A stretch of 64,000 bases of DNA from Aphelenchoides besseyi (lineage: Eukaryota > Nematoda > Chromadorea > Rhabditida > Aphelenchoididae), in the NCBI GenBank assembly GCA_024699855.1, contig JAMPIQ010000003.1, positions 5,766,001-5,830,000 of the forward strand, given 5' to 3'. A program made the translations under genes and the position numbers. Below the pieces are notes generated by a model. It was not told the origin of the DNA. It did no database searches and was given only the letters and a program-made list of their open reading frames with translations. Shown here in pieces: positions 46,482 to 57,003 of this stretch. Positions within the stretch are counted from its first letter, which is position 1; the number at the start of each line of letters is the position of its first letter.

Positions 46482-49400
46482 ATGCCGAAACGTCCGCTTC
46501 AACTGACTGATGAGGAGATGAAGGAGCGTGAAGAAGAGCGAAAGCGTAAGAATCGCGAGCGAATGCGTAAGATTCGTTTAGAACAGAAAGCAGCAAAAGC
46601 AACAGAAACGGAAACACGATCAAAAATCGAAATTGAAAACACACAAGCATTACAAGCACAAAGTCAATTGGTTGAGAAAACAAACCAAATGACAAACTTA
46701 ACGAAAAACTCACAAGCATCAGACACACAAATTCAAATCGTTGAAACTGCTCAAGAAACATCCACAGAGACACAATCAACTGCATCTCCAGATGTTGTAC
46801 AACAAATGTCGTTCGTCGCTATCGACACTCAAGAACCGGTGCTCACTATCGAACAAGTTATGGGCAACAAATTCAGCACTCATTGTCAACCGAATGAACT
46901 CTGTGAAGCTGCTCGCAACGAATGTCAAATGTCCAGATTGCAACTACCGAACATGGAGAACGTTGGTGAGTGGATCGATTTCGAATCAATTGTGTTCGGT
47001 TTGTTGATTTTGATTGCGAACACTTCGTTGAAAGTTGGTTTAATGTCGATGTCATTTTGGACCGACTACTACCGTTCTGCTGAATCGAATCCGTCGAAGT
47101 ATTTCATCGTCAAACCACCGATCGCTCCAGACGAAGACGCTTATTTGTTGATCCCAATTCAAAATTGCGGACACTACGTTTTGGCGGTAATGGAAAAGAA
47201 GGCACTCAGCAATCATTGTATTCTGTATTATTGCGATTCGTTTCATAAACCCGTTTCTCAAAGTGTCTATAGGTTAATCAATTCGATTTACAGTCAATGT
47301 TTCGCTCATTGGACGGGTTTGAATCCAAACGCAAACATGTTCTTGAACGACATTGGATACCAAAGTGATCTGCAAAATGATACATGCAATTGTGGTGCTT
47401 ACGTTGTTTCTAATGCCATAAATTTCTTCGAGAACAAACATCAGCATTCAAACGGCGTTTTTCTAACAAAAGTAAACGAAAGTGGACTCGACAAACGTTT
47501 GAATCTGTTTGACACATTGGAGGCTTCGTTTTCGTCAATTCGTACTGACAATCAAAACGCCAATGCTGAACCAATGGGTCAATCCGAAGTAATTGTATTA
47601 GAAAACGAAGTAGATGCTGAAAAACGAGCAAAACGATTGCGACAAAAACGTGAAAACATTAACAAAAAACGGGCTTCTGAATCCAATCAACAAAAATTAA
47701 ATCGTTTATCCGATCAAAATATTCGCCAAAGAAGCGTTCGAGAAGCAGAATCTAAACAACAAAAAGTAGATCGTTTAAACAAACAGAAACAACGTCAAAA
47801 TAACTTACGTATAACTGAATCCGATCAACAAAAAGCCGAACGATTAGCTAAAGATGCAGCCCACCATCAAATTTCGAGAATCACAGCACAACGGAAACAA
47901 ACTCAACTGAACGTCGCATCCAAACAAGCTGATGTCCCGGTCCATCAACTAAGCAAGATGATCAGTGAATGTCTTTGCGGTGCATTGCATTTTGAAGAAG
48001 AACGAGTTGGAAATAAACAAACGTTCAACGATTGTTGCAATCATGGTAAAATTGAGTTGCCTGACTTACCTAAATTGCCACAAGAATTGGATGATCTATT
48101 CACTGGTAAACACCCACTCTCGAACAACTTTTTGAACAACATCCGCAAGTATAACTCCGCAAACAGTTTCGCAGCTTTTAACGTCAAAATGCGATCGTTT
48201 GCAACTCCGGGTCCTTACTGCTTTTCAATTCAAGGCCAAATCTGTTACGAGATCGATGAAAGTGTAAGCGCAGCAGCTGATCGAAAATACGGCCAATTGT
48301 TTTTCTCCGATCCATCTGAAGCAATAGAAAGACGACTGAACACAACAAATGGAACCAAGAAGGAACTAATGGAGTTGTTGGACAAGATAATACGCGAACA
48401 TAACCCGCACGCTAAAATGCACATGATGATGAATGAATTGATGAAAGAAGAAGAGAACGCTGGCAGACCTGTTGAGAATGTGCAAATGTCGTTCAAAATG
48501 CGACCCGGTTATGATCCGAACCGTTTCAACGAACCAACTGTCGACGAAATAGGGGCCGTTTTTACAACCGACGCTTCTGGAGATATGCGTGAAATGTCCT
48601 TAGTCATCCAATTGAAAGACGAACCATCACCACGAGTTCTAAGTTCATTGAGCCCATTTGCCACTTCCTGGTTGTACCCACTGTTCTTCCCTAAAGGAAC
48701 TCTTGGATGGTCAATTGATATGACGAAAATAAACGCAAACAAACATACCCGACTAACTCGTGCTGAATTCCATAGTTATCGGTTGGCCATTCGGAAAAAC
48801 TCCAACAGTCGAATTCATTACGGTAAGAAACTGTTCCAACAGTTCGTAGTGGATTCGTACGTCCAAGTGGAAAACGATCGCATTAAATGGATTCGAATGA
48901 ACCAAAAGCAACTAAAAACAATTCACTATCATGAACTGCACGCAAGTCTGAACAAACTCGGTCAAAAACTGGATCGCGCTATTGGAAGAATACACATTTT
49001 GCCATCGACTCACTTCGGCTCACCACGTTTTATGCGTGAAAACTACCAGGATGCAATGGCGATAGTTTTGAACAACGGAAACCCGGATCTGTTCATTACC
49101 ATGACATGCGATGCACTTTGGCCGGAAATTGTACAAACCATCAGTGAAACCATCGTCCTCGGCGCCAAACAAACAGCTAGTGATCGTCCGGACATCGTTG
49201 CGCGTGTCTTTGCCCTGAAAGTAGAAGCAATTATTGACGACTTGGTGAAGAAACAAATTTTCGGTGAACCGAAATGTTATGTTTACGTTACCGAATTCCA
49301 AAAACGCGGACTTCCACATATTCACTGCTTAGTAAGTCTGAAAGATGGACAGAAGTTCTTGCAACCGAAAAACATCGACAAGTACTTCAGCGCCGAATTA

Positions 49401-52040
49401 CCACCAGAATCGGATCCGGAACTTTTGGAATTGGTGAGCAAGTACATGATCCATCGAGTTTGTGGCGACAAAAACCCCAGCGCTCCATGCATGATCAAGG
49501 GAAAGTGCCGACACAAGTTCCCGAAACAGTTTTTGGAAGAAACGAAAGTCAACGAAAACGGCTATCCGTTTCTGAAACGACCGAACAACGGACGCACTAT
49601 TGAAATCAAAGGTGTGAAGTATGATAACCGTCGAGTTGTCCCACATAGTTGGTACCTTTTGAAGCGTTATCGGTGCCATATCAACGTTGAAATTGTGAGC
49701 TCCATTAAGAATGTCAAGTACCTTTACAAATACACTTACAAAGGTTATGACGCCGCTTCTTTGGAACTCCAGTCTTCGGGGAACATCAACCACGATGAAA
49801 TCAAAGACCACATTGACGGTCGTTACGTCGGTCCTGTCGAAGCATGTTATCGGATCCTGAAGTTAAAAATGCACGATAAGAGCCACCACATTGAACGATT
49901 GCCAATCCATTTGGAAAACCAACAAGCCGTCTACATCGAAGAAGATTGCGATGCTGAAAAAGCGAAAAAAGCAATGGAAAAGAAAACCAAACTAATGGAT
50001 TACTTTAAGTTGAATGAACGTGATTCGAATGCGCAAAAATATTTGTACTCAGAAATCCCTACGCACTACACATGGAAATCAATCAAGGTTTTTGTCAACA
50101 ACGAAGAAGAAACGATTACCAATTGGCAACCTCGAGTCAAAGCGAACAAAACCATCGGTCGGATGTATGCAATTAGTCCAAGTCAAGGTGATTTGTGGCA
50201 CTTACGTCTTTTGCTTCGACACGTCAGAGGTGCGAAAAGTTTCCAAGAATTGCGAACAGTTGACGGAACTGAATATCAAAATAATGGAGAAGCATGTCTG
50301 GCATTGGGTTTGATAGAAGATGATGAAGAGTATGTAAAATGTATGGAAGAAGCAGTTAAGGTGTTGATGCCACGAAAATTACGTACTCTGTTTGCCAACA
50401 TACTCATTCATTGCAACCCAGCCGATCCAAAATTGTTGTGGGAAAAATTCAGACATGATCTGAGCGAGGATTTTGCTCGTCGACTAAAAGATAAGTCAAA
50501 AGCAATTGCACGAGCATACAAACGTATTGACACAATCTTGCAACGAGAAAACAAGTCAATTAAAGACTTCCCATCGATGGACGCAGTAGACGACATTGAC
50601 GAGATCGAAGACCCAATTGACCACGACCAAGAACTCGAATCTGCAAAAGAAATGTACGAAACGTTGAACATTGAACAAAAAATTGTAGTCGACAAAGTTC
50701 TGAACAGTCTTCAAAACAACGGTGCACAAAAGTGCTTCTTCGTCGACGGTTTGGGTGGAACAGGAAAAACGTACGTCTACAAAACCCTGTGCCATTTCAT
50801 TAACGGCAACAAAAAGAAGTTTTTGACGTGCGCATTTACCGGTATTGCTGCGTTGTTGTTGCCCAATGGACGAACTTGCCACAAAACATTTGGACTTGGA
50901 GTTCCACTTGACCGCGATTCGAACTCAACTTTGACTCCCAACAATCGCGGCGGTAAGATGTTGATGCAAGCAGATGTGATCATTTGGGATGAAGCACCAA
51001 TGGCCCCTAGATATGCATTAGAAATCGCCGATCGAAAACTAAGAGAACTGATGAATAGCAACTTACCATTCGGTGGAAAAATCTTCGTGCTCGGTGGAGA
51101 CTTCCGACAGATTCTGCCAATTCTGAAGTACGGTACCATCGGCGAAACCATCAATTTGTCCATTTGCTCATCAAATTTGTGGAATCAGTTTGAAAAATTG
51201 AAATTGACTACCAACATGCGCACCAAACCGAACGAAGTTGAATTTGCTGATTTCCTGAAACAAGTCGGAGAAGGAACACTAAACAACGAAAACGAACAGA
51301 TAAACTTACCATCTCACTGTTTAGTTGGCCAGAACTTGGAACAAGAGATCTTCGGCAAGCTGATTGAAAACAAACAGTTCAACGACATGGGGAACTCGGC
51401 GATATTGGTATCCAAACACATTGGCGTCAACGAGTCAAACGAAAAAGTCCTGAATATGTTAGATGGTCAAACCAAAACCTACCTTTCAATCGACACGGCC
51501 GTTGATGCTGAAAACTGTGACGACAACACACTTCTTCTCCCTGAGTACTTGAACATGATCGAAGAAGGTTCGCTGCCACCACACAAACTAGTGCTCAAGA
51601 AGAACGCCGTCGTGATACTGATCCGCAATTTGTCACAAGAAGACGGTTTGTGCAACGGTACACGATTGTTGGTTTTGGCAATGAATGACCATTCAGTTGA
51701 GTGTCAGATTTTAACTGGACATCACGCAGGCGAACGACACATCATTCCGCGAATTAACAACACAATTGACTACCGCGGAATGTTCCAATTGAACCGAAAA
51801 CAGTTTCCACTAAAATTGGCGTTTGCGATGACCATCAACAAAAGTCAAGGTCAGACGTTCGAACGAGTCGGATTGAATCTCGAGCACGAAGTTTTCGAAC
51901 ACGCCCAACTGTACGTTGCTTTGTCGCGAGCTCGATCATGGGACTCAGTCAAAGTTTTCGTTCCAACAAGCAATCGACAAACTCCAACAGTTTGTTTAGT
52001 TAAAAACATCGTGCATCGAGAAGTATTCAAACGATTGTAA
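46482..52040 (+). CDS. Helitron transposase: C48 protease-like, Rep (HUH) and PIF1-type helicase domains
   Basis: One uninterrupted frame of 1852 codons from ATG 46482 (MPKRPLQLTDEEMKE). The N-terminus is highly charged. At residues of about 175-320 lies an Ulp1/C48-like cysteine protease pattern: His about 230 (NCGHYVLAVM), Asp about 252 (YYCDSFH), then the Gln-containing stretch and Cys about 305 (TCNCGAYVVS). A Gln/Arg-rich repeat region (residues about 385-475) follows, then the Helitron N-terminal domain, the HUH nuclease with His-Ile-His at about 945-947 (RGLPHIHCLV) and the tyrosine motif KYLYKYTYKGYD near 1080. Last is the helicase: Walker A GLGGTGKTYV near 1424, Walker B IIWDEAP near 1500 and motif VI YVALSRARS near 1810. 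Helitrons move as rolling circles. No stop or frameshift is seen, so this copy may be young and functional. Confidence 0.92.
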   Translation: MPKRPLQLTDEEMKEREEERKRKNRERMRKIRLEQKAAKATETETRSKIEIENTQALQAQSQLVEKTNQMTNLTKNSQASDTQIQIVETAQETSTETQSTASPDVVQQMSFVAIDTQEPVLTIEQVMGNKFSTHCQPNELCEAARNECQMSRLQLPNMENVGEWIDFESIVFGLLILIANTSLKVGLMSMSFWTDYYRSAESNPSKYFIVKPPIAPDEDAYLLIPIQNCGHYVLAVMEKKALSNHCILYYCDSFHKPVSQSVYRLINSIYSQCFAHWTGLNPNANMFLNDIGYQSDLQNDTCNCGAYVVSNAINFFENKHQHSNGVFLTKVNESGLDKRLNLFDTLEASFSSIRTDNQNANAEPMGQSEVIVLENEVDAEKRAKRLRQKRENINKKRASESNQQKLNRLSDQNIRQRSVREAESKQQKVDRLNKQKQRQNNLRITESDQQKAERLAKDAAHHQISRITAQRKQTQLNVASKQADVPVHQLSKMISECLCGALHFEEERVGNKQTFNDCCNHGKIELPDLPKLPQELDDLFTGKHPLSNNFLNNIRKYNSANSFAAFNVKMRSFATPGPYCFSIQGQICYEIDESVSAAADRKYGQLFFSDPSEAIERRLNTTNGTKKELMELLDKIIREHNPHAKMHMMMNELMKEEENAGRPVENVQMSFKMRPGYDPNRFNEPTVDEIGAVFTTDASGDMREMSLVIQLKDEPSPRVLSSLSPFATSWLYPLFFPKGTLGWSIDMTKINANKHTRLTRAEFHSYRLAIRKNSNSRIHYGKKLFQQFVVDSYVQVENDRIKWIRMNQKQLKTIHYHELHASLNKLGQKLDRAIGRIHILPSTHFGSPRFMRENYQDAMAIVLNNGNPDLFITMTCDALWPEIVQTISETIVLGAKQTASDRPDIVARVFALKVEAIIDDLVKKQIFGEPKCYVYVTEFQKRGLPHIHCLVSLKDGQKFLQPKNIDKYFSAELPPESDPELLELVSKYMIHRVCGDKNPSAPCMIKGKCRHKFPKQFLEETKVNENGYPFLKRPNNGRTIEIKGVKYDNRRVVPHSWYLLKRYRCHINVEIVSSIKNVKYLYKYTYKGYDAASLELQSSGNINHDEIKDHIDGRYVGPVEACYRILKLKMHDKSHHIERLPIHLENQQAVYIEEDCDAEKAKKAMEKKTKLMDYFKLNERDSNAQKYLYSEIPTHYTWKSIKVFVNNEEETITNWQPRVKANKTIGRMYAISPSQGDLWHLRLLLRHVRGAKSFQELRTVDGTEYQNNGEACLALGLIEDDEEYVKCMEEAVKVLMPRKLRTLFANILIHCNPADPKLLWEKFRHDLSEDFARRLKDKSKAIARAYKRIDTILQRENKSIKDFPSMDAVDDIDEIEDPIDHDQELESAKEMYETLNIEQKIVVDKVLNSLQNNGAQKCFFVDGLGGTGKTYVYKTLCHFINGNKKKFLTCAFTGIAALLLPNGRTCHKTFGLGVPLDRDSNSTLTPNNRGGKMLMQADVIIWDEAPMAPRYALEIADRKLRELMNSNLPFGGKIFVLGGDFRQILPILKYGTIGETINLSICSSNLWNQFEKLKLTTNMRTKPNEVEFADFLKQVGEGTLNNENEQINLPSHCLVGQNLEQEIFGKLIENKQFNDMGNSAILVSKHIGVNESNEKVLNMLDGQTKTYLSIDTAVDAENCDDNTLLLPEYLNMIEEGSLPPHKLVLKKNAVVILIRNLSQEDGLCNGTRLLVLAMNDHSVECQILTGHHAGERHIIPRINNTIDYRGMFQLNRKQFPLKLAFAMTINKSQGQTFERVGLNLEHEVFEHAQLYVALSRARSWDSVKVFVPTSNRQTPTVCLVKNIVHREVFKRL

Positions 52041-52083
52041 TAACAATTCGTATAACAACAACCACACGCGGGGGAAGCGAGCT

Positions 52084-52120
52084 GGCGAGCGGTCGTGTTT
52101 TTCGGCCGCTCCGCTTTTTG
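52084..52120 (+). other. GC-rich stem-loop between the Helitron and the LINE
   Basis: gagcggtcg and cggccgctc pair around a tgttttt loop, with one mismatch, shortly after the Helitron stop codon. It could be the Helitron 3'-end hairpin, but no CTRR terminus follows at the usual distance; it could equally belong to the 5' UTR of the downstream LINE. Confidence 0.35.
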
Positions 52121-52199
52121 TTCGTTTTTGTTCGATTTCTCGTTTTCACCCGTTGCGTGGCCCGGGACAAGCACTTGCAAGCCCCCGGTTAGGCAGAAA

Positions 52200-52635
52200 T
52201 GCCGAATGCTACATGGCCTCAACGATCCAAGCGTCATGAACTCAAGATCGGAACCTTCAACTGTCGAGCAATTGCAACCGAAGAACGTCTCAGCGCATTG
52301 GAAGAAGAACTCCGGTCGATCAACGTCGACATCCTGGGCATCTCGTCAACGCGTCGACATGGAACGTCAATCACACACCGCCTGGACTCCAATCTTCGTT
52401 TCTACCACTCAGGCAACGACAATCAACGAGCAACGTTTGAAGGAGTCGGCTTTTTGGTCAGCGAACAAGCCAACCGTTTGGTTAAGAACGCGATTTTTCA
52501 CACCAACCGAATTGCTCAACTTTTTCGGCTCTTTCCAAACGGCGAAACTGCAAGATTGACGCAAATCTACGCACCAGCAACATCTAACAAGAAGAAACCT
52601 TCCAATTCGAACAATCAAAGCAAAGACGCCGAAAG
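52200..52635 (+). mobile_element. LINE 5' part: APE-type endonuclease domain, cut by the assembly gap
   Basis: ATG 52200 opens a frame MPNATWPQRSKRHELKIGTF continuing FNCRAIATEERLSALEEEL, INVDILGISSTRRHG and GVGFLVSEQA, the N-terminal half of an apurinic-like endonuclease from the same broad class of non-LTR elements (RTE/craniofacial-development-protein-like) as the truncated copy at 25 kb. The GC-rich 160 bases in front probably are its 5' UTR. The frame is open up to the run of Ns at 52636. The reverse transcriptase is not present on the other side, so it is hidden in the gap or absent. Confidence 0.8.
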
Positions 52636-52735
52636 NNNNNNNNNNNNNNNNNNNNNNNNNNNNNNNNNNNNNNNNNNNNNNNNNNNNNNNNNNNNNNNNN
52701 NNNNNNNNNNNNNNNNNNNNNNNNNNNNNNNNNNN
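52636..52735. other. assembly gap (100 N)
   Basis: Exactly 100 Ns, a size commonly used for gaps of unknown length. The 22 bases directly to its right (52736-52757) recur at 54088-54109, so the gap probably lies in a repeat. Confidence 0.99.
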
Positions 52736-52968
52736 TCTCCATTCACTTATGCTAATTTGTGGTGTTTGTGTGCAAAGAAGCGGTTCGCGTGAGAAGAAAG
52801 AGTGGTTGATTGGAATCGGAAAACGAAAATCATTGTCATTGTTGGTTGTGTTTTTTGTCGAAGTTTTCAGTGGTCGTTCAATCAATTTTTGCTTGACGTT
52901 ATGGGTTTTCCTATTTCACATCACAAAGACTTTTATGCGTTATATCCAGTTTCTCGGCGATCGATTTA

Positions 52969-53290
52969 AAATGATTGGTCGCGTTTCTATCAGTGAAAGT
53001 TCAGAAACTCGAGGATCATAATGCGTCGCTCTTCGAGTTCGAACTTCAATTGGAAGGTGGAAACGTTGAAGTTGTGACTTGGGATGAAATGGCATGCGAT
53101 TTTGGTAAGTTGAGTTTACATGCAAGCAATGTAAGTTTTGAGAATGCGCTCCATTATAACATACTTTGTTGTAGGTACTTCTTATCGCAATGACCGGATT
53201 TTAATTTCGTATTCTCAAATTCGCTTCAGTCGCGCTCCGCTTCACAAACAGTTGAAAATGTGTGCGAAAGGCTATTAAGCGTTGAAGTTC
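52969..53290 (+). pseudogene. OB-fold (RPA1-like) exon fragments
   Basis: After an acceptor-like ctatcag (ending about 52994), a frame reads KVQKLEDHNASLFEFELQLE, VEVVTWDEMACDF, then an intron (53106-53174) and GTSYRNDRILISYSQIRFS, stopping near 53277. The spacing of F-x-F-x-L, x-V-x-x-W-x-E-x-A-x-x-F and the later I-S-Y strand is like the OB folds of replication protein A large subunit, which some Helitrons carry as extra genes. No start exon was found, and the rest (to about 53470) is in pieces. Weak call. Confidence 0.3.
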
Positions 53291-53879
53291 AAGGCAACAT
53301 TGAAGTCTGGAATGGAAGCGAAGAGAAGCAGCAGTACGTCAAGACCACTTTGGCACAATGAAATGAGTTGCCGAACAAGATCCAATTGGTGAATTTCTAG
53401 TTAAATTGTCATTACGGTATTTATTGTTTGCAGAATTGGACGTACTTTTCTGATGAAGATTATTCCACGAATGATGACGATTCGCAAGTTTGAATCGGCG
53501 ATAATGGGCTGTAATGTTATCAACGGCATGTTGTCAAAACGGTTGAAAATTGAGTTCGAATATTTTTGCGTCGGTAGCTGAGATGGACAAGAATGGTGCG
53601 GCGGCAGTCAAGGCACAGTTTTGCGACGATGGTAAGTCTTATCCGAGAGAACGACTTCCTTTATTTCAACGTTAGTGGTTTGATCTGGCGATTGGATCAA
53701 CTCGCGCCATGCACCCAAAATTTCCAGGACTCCATCGAGCGAAAAACTCAACCATCAGGAGTGAAGCGTGCAGTCGAAGTCAAGGATTTGGAGAGAAGAA
53801 GAAGGTTGATCGCTGTTCTGTTGTTGCAATAGTGTTGTTGTTTTGTCATAAGAATAAATTGTAACGTTGTTTGTTGTTC

Positions 53880-56650
53880 TCAATCTGAAGACCAATAAAA
53901 AGAAAAGAAATAAACGTCTCGGAAGTTCAATTCAATTTCCACAACTGCTTATATCTACGATCGTTGAGACTACTCGGTTGCTTTTTAATCTCATTCTCCT
54001 ACTATACTATCCACTCCCACTCTAAATGATCGAGTAAAGTTTGTCTGTGTGCGACCGGTTTGTGCACATTTATTCTGAAATGAGCTGTCTCCATTCACTT
54101 ATGCTAATTCGGTGTTCGGTTGTTCGATTGTGTGCAAAGAAATGTTCACAGAAATCAAAAAGTGAAAGTCGCTGTTTTCATTCTTTGCGAAATGATGAAA
54201 AGGAATTGGTTTGTTATAAGCGGTTGATGACAACAAACGTTAATGGTTTCGAGTGATTTGAAAATAATTGAAATCGTCGGGAAATTGAAACAACGAGAAC
54301 AGGGAGATGTTTGTAATGGTCGTTGTTTTGGTTGATGGGATAGCAAGATGTTAAAAGATGTTTAGCGACGAGTTTAGTTGTTGATAAGTTTAGACGAAAA
54401 CAAAACGACACAAATGTTTAGTAGAAGATGAAAACGATGAAATGAGGGAGTTTTGAAAAGTTTGACAAACGGCTGTTGATGGTCGCTAAATAAGTTGCCG
54501 GACAGGTTGTTCGAAAACGTTGACAAAAGTTATAAGAAACGGATTGCTTCGAATCCGATGAGCAGTTTTGTAGAGAAAAAGCGGTTGTAATTAACGTTAT
54601 AATGTGATTGGATGGTTAAAAGTTGTTGTAAGCTGAGACTGGACTTGACTTACAAATGGGAATCAGTTTTGCAAGATTGTCAGGATACGGTTGTCATAAT
54701 CGTTGATTAGGCGATGCTGGAAGTTGACAACGACAAAGACTAAAGCTTTTTGTTCAGAATTGTTGTTGAGTGCGATCAATTGAAAAGTTGAGCGATGTAA
54801 GCGGTCTCAATTGTTTAGAAAAAGCAAATGCTGGACTGTGAATTTGGAAAGTTCGAGTTAAAGCCTTGAAAGTTTGGTAAGGTGAAAATCGATGCTGTTT
54901 TGATGAAAGGATTGCAATGAATAATGAAAATGATTTCGAAGTCAATAGTTTTGAATTCCTGTAGCCGTCAGTTTAGATGCAAGAAGCAACAAAGATGATG
55001 AAAGAACGAGATTGGTTAGTTGATGAATTGAGTTTAGATGAACGTGTCTATTATAATGTTCCGTAGAGAATGGAACGAAACGAGATTGGTGTTGGTTGGG
55101 TTAATGAGTTTTGGTTGAGGTTCATTGGCGAATGGGTTGGAAATTAGTGATTAGTTGAAGAACGTTGTTTTTGGTTGGTTAAAACGAGATGTTATCGGAA
55201 TTGAAAGAGTCCAAAGTCGGTGTTTCGATTCTTTGCGAAATGAATGATGAAAAGGAATTGGTTTGTTGATGGCAATGAGGGTTAGAATTGTTGTCGAAAT
55301 TGGAAGTGTCTCGAAAATGGTTGAAGTCGTTGGGAAATGGAAACGATGAAATGAGGAAGTTGCAGATGGTTTTGTGATGGTCGCTGTTTTGGTTGATGAA
55401 GAGGGTTTCATAGTTGACGAGATAGCAAAGATGTTGAGAGACGAGTTTAGTTGTTGATGACTTGAGTTTAGACGAACCGACAAGAATGTTTGGTTGAGGA
55501 CGGAAGAGATGAAATGAGAGTTGAAAGTGGTTGCTGCTTCGGTTGATGAGAAGAATGTGGAGGTCGATGAGTTTGAATTGCCCCAGACCACTATTGCGAG
55601 AAGACAACGAAAGAAGAGATAGGTTAGTTGTTGGGTAAGATATAAAAAAATTTGTGTCGACAAGAATGTTTAGTCGAAAGTAGAAGAGATGAAATGAGAG
55701 AGTTTTGGAAGGGTTTGGGAAATAGCTGTTGATGGTCGCTAAACGAGTTACTGGATGGGACGTTCGAAATCGCTGTCATTTGTTGTCAGAATCAGGTAGT
55801 TTTGGAAGCGTTGAGAAGCTTTAGATGAGTGTGGTAGAGAGAAAGTGGTCTTGATTAACGTTAGGAATGCGGTTGGGCAAATGAAAGGTGCTGGAAGTTG
55901 ACAACTGAACTGGGGAATTTAGATGGCGATCAGTTTTGCTTGATTGTTAAAAGGCGGTAGTTACCGTCATTGAATAGGTGGTGTTGGAAGAGGACAAGAC
56001 AAAGAGCAGAGTTTTAATCAGGATAGTCGTTAAGTTGTTCAGCTGCGGTTGTTTTAAACGTTGAGAGATGTAAGTGGATCAGATTGTTTAGAAGATCAAA
56101 TGTTGGATTGTGAATTTGGGAAGTTCGACCTACAACGCTGGAAGTTTGATAACGTGAAAAGTTGGAAATAGACGTTGTTTTGGTTGATGGAAAGTTGCAG
56201 TAGTCGATGAAAGTGATTTCGAAGTCGTTGATTATGCATTACTGTCACCAGAAGTTTAAATGCAAGAAGCAGCAAAGATGATCAGAGAAATGAGGTTGAT
56301 TAGTTGATGGATTGAGTTTAGATGAACGTGTCTATTAGAATGTTCAGTGGAGGTAAGAAGATGGTTGTTAGTTAGTATAATCAGCTTTGATGGCTGTTTT
56401 TTGGCAAATGGGTTGGAAATTAGTGATTAGTTGAAGAACGTTGTTTTTGGTTGGTTAAAACGAAATGTTATCGGAATTGAAAGAGTCTAAAGTCGATGTT
56501 TTGATGCTGTCAATAACCATTAGATTTGTGCTATGGGGTTGGACATTCGATGCTGTAAAAAGAAGATTTGAATGCGAGCCGATGAAATGGTTATGGGTTT
56601 GATCGTTAGGAAATTAGCTCATAGTTGAAAGACGTTGTTATTGGTTTTGA
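53880..56650. repeat. C-poor degenerate tandem duplication, about 1.05-1.28 kb period
   Basis: Long similar segments recur in the same order. The block at 54165 (tctttgcgaaatga) returns at 55216. The block at 54318 (gttttggttgatg, then gcgacgagtttagttgttgat) returns at 55380. The block at 54451 (gctgttgatggtcgctaaa) returns at 55725. The block at 54977 (atgcaagaagca, then gatgaacgtgtctatta) returns at 56260. The block at 55158 (gaagaacgttgtttttggtt) returns at 56433. The offsets (about 1.05 kb in the first part, 1.25-1.28 kb later) imply an extra piece of about 0.2 kb inside the second unit. The plus strand is strikingly poor in C, and there is no convincing coding content. Confidence 0.75.
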
Positions 56651-56837
56651 ATGAAAATGAGAAAAGTGAAGAGGTGTAGTGATTTGTTACGGTCGAAAGA
56701 GATTGTTTGAATATGTTTTTGGAAATCGAAACAGCTAATCGTCGGGTTGTGAGTGAAGATGACAGAAGATGTTTTGTGAGTGGAATAGTTTTAATTGTTT
56801 GGTAAAAAATGACATAAACATTTCGTGTTAATTGAAG

Positions 56838-56866
56838 GGAGGCCCCCCCGAAGGGGGGGCTCGACC
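56838..56866. other. perfect GC hairpin
   Basis: A run of seven C and a run of seven G, extended by ggc/gcc-like flanks, face each other around a short gaa turn in otherwise AT-rich DNA. It lies at the right edge of the C-poor repeat block and may mark the end of a mobile element or an intrinsic fold-back. Confidence 0.6.
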
Positions 56867-57003
56867 GCCTATTTACTTGTACAAGAACAAAAATTTCGGT
56901 CACAAAAATTTGCATTTTCAGACACGAGAACCGAATTTCATTTCGCAGAACGTTCACTTTAAGTCGGTTTGTTATTTGAACAAAAGATTCTTCAACGACG
57001 TTC

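Noticed and set aside
55151..55663. 170-codon minus-strand frame rich in Ser, Thr and Phe
   Set aside because: It lies in the C-poor tandem repeat; the composition alone removes stop codons on that strand. The duplicate unit does not keep the frame, and no domain is present.
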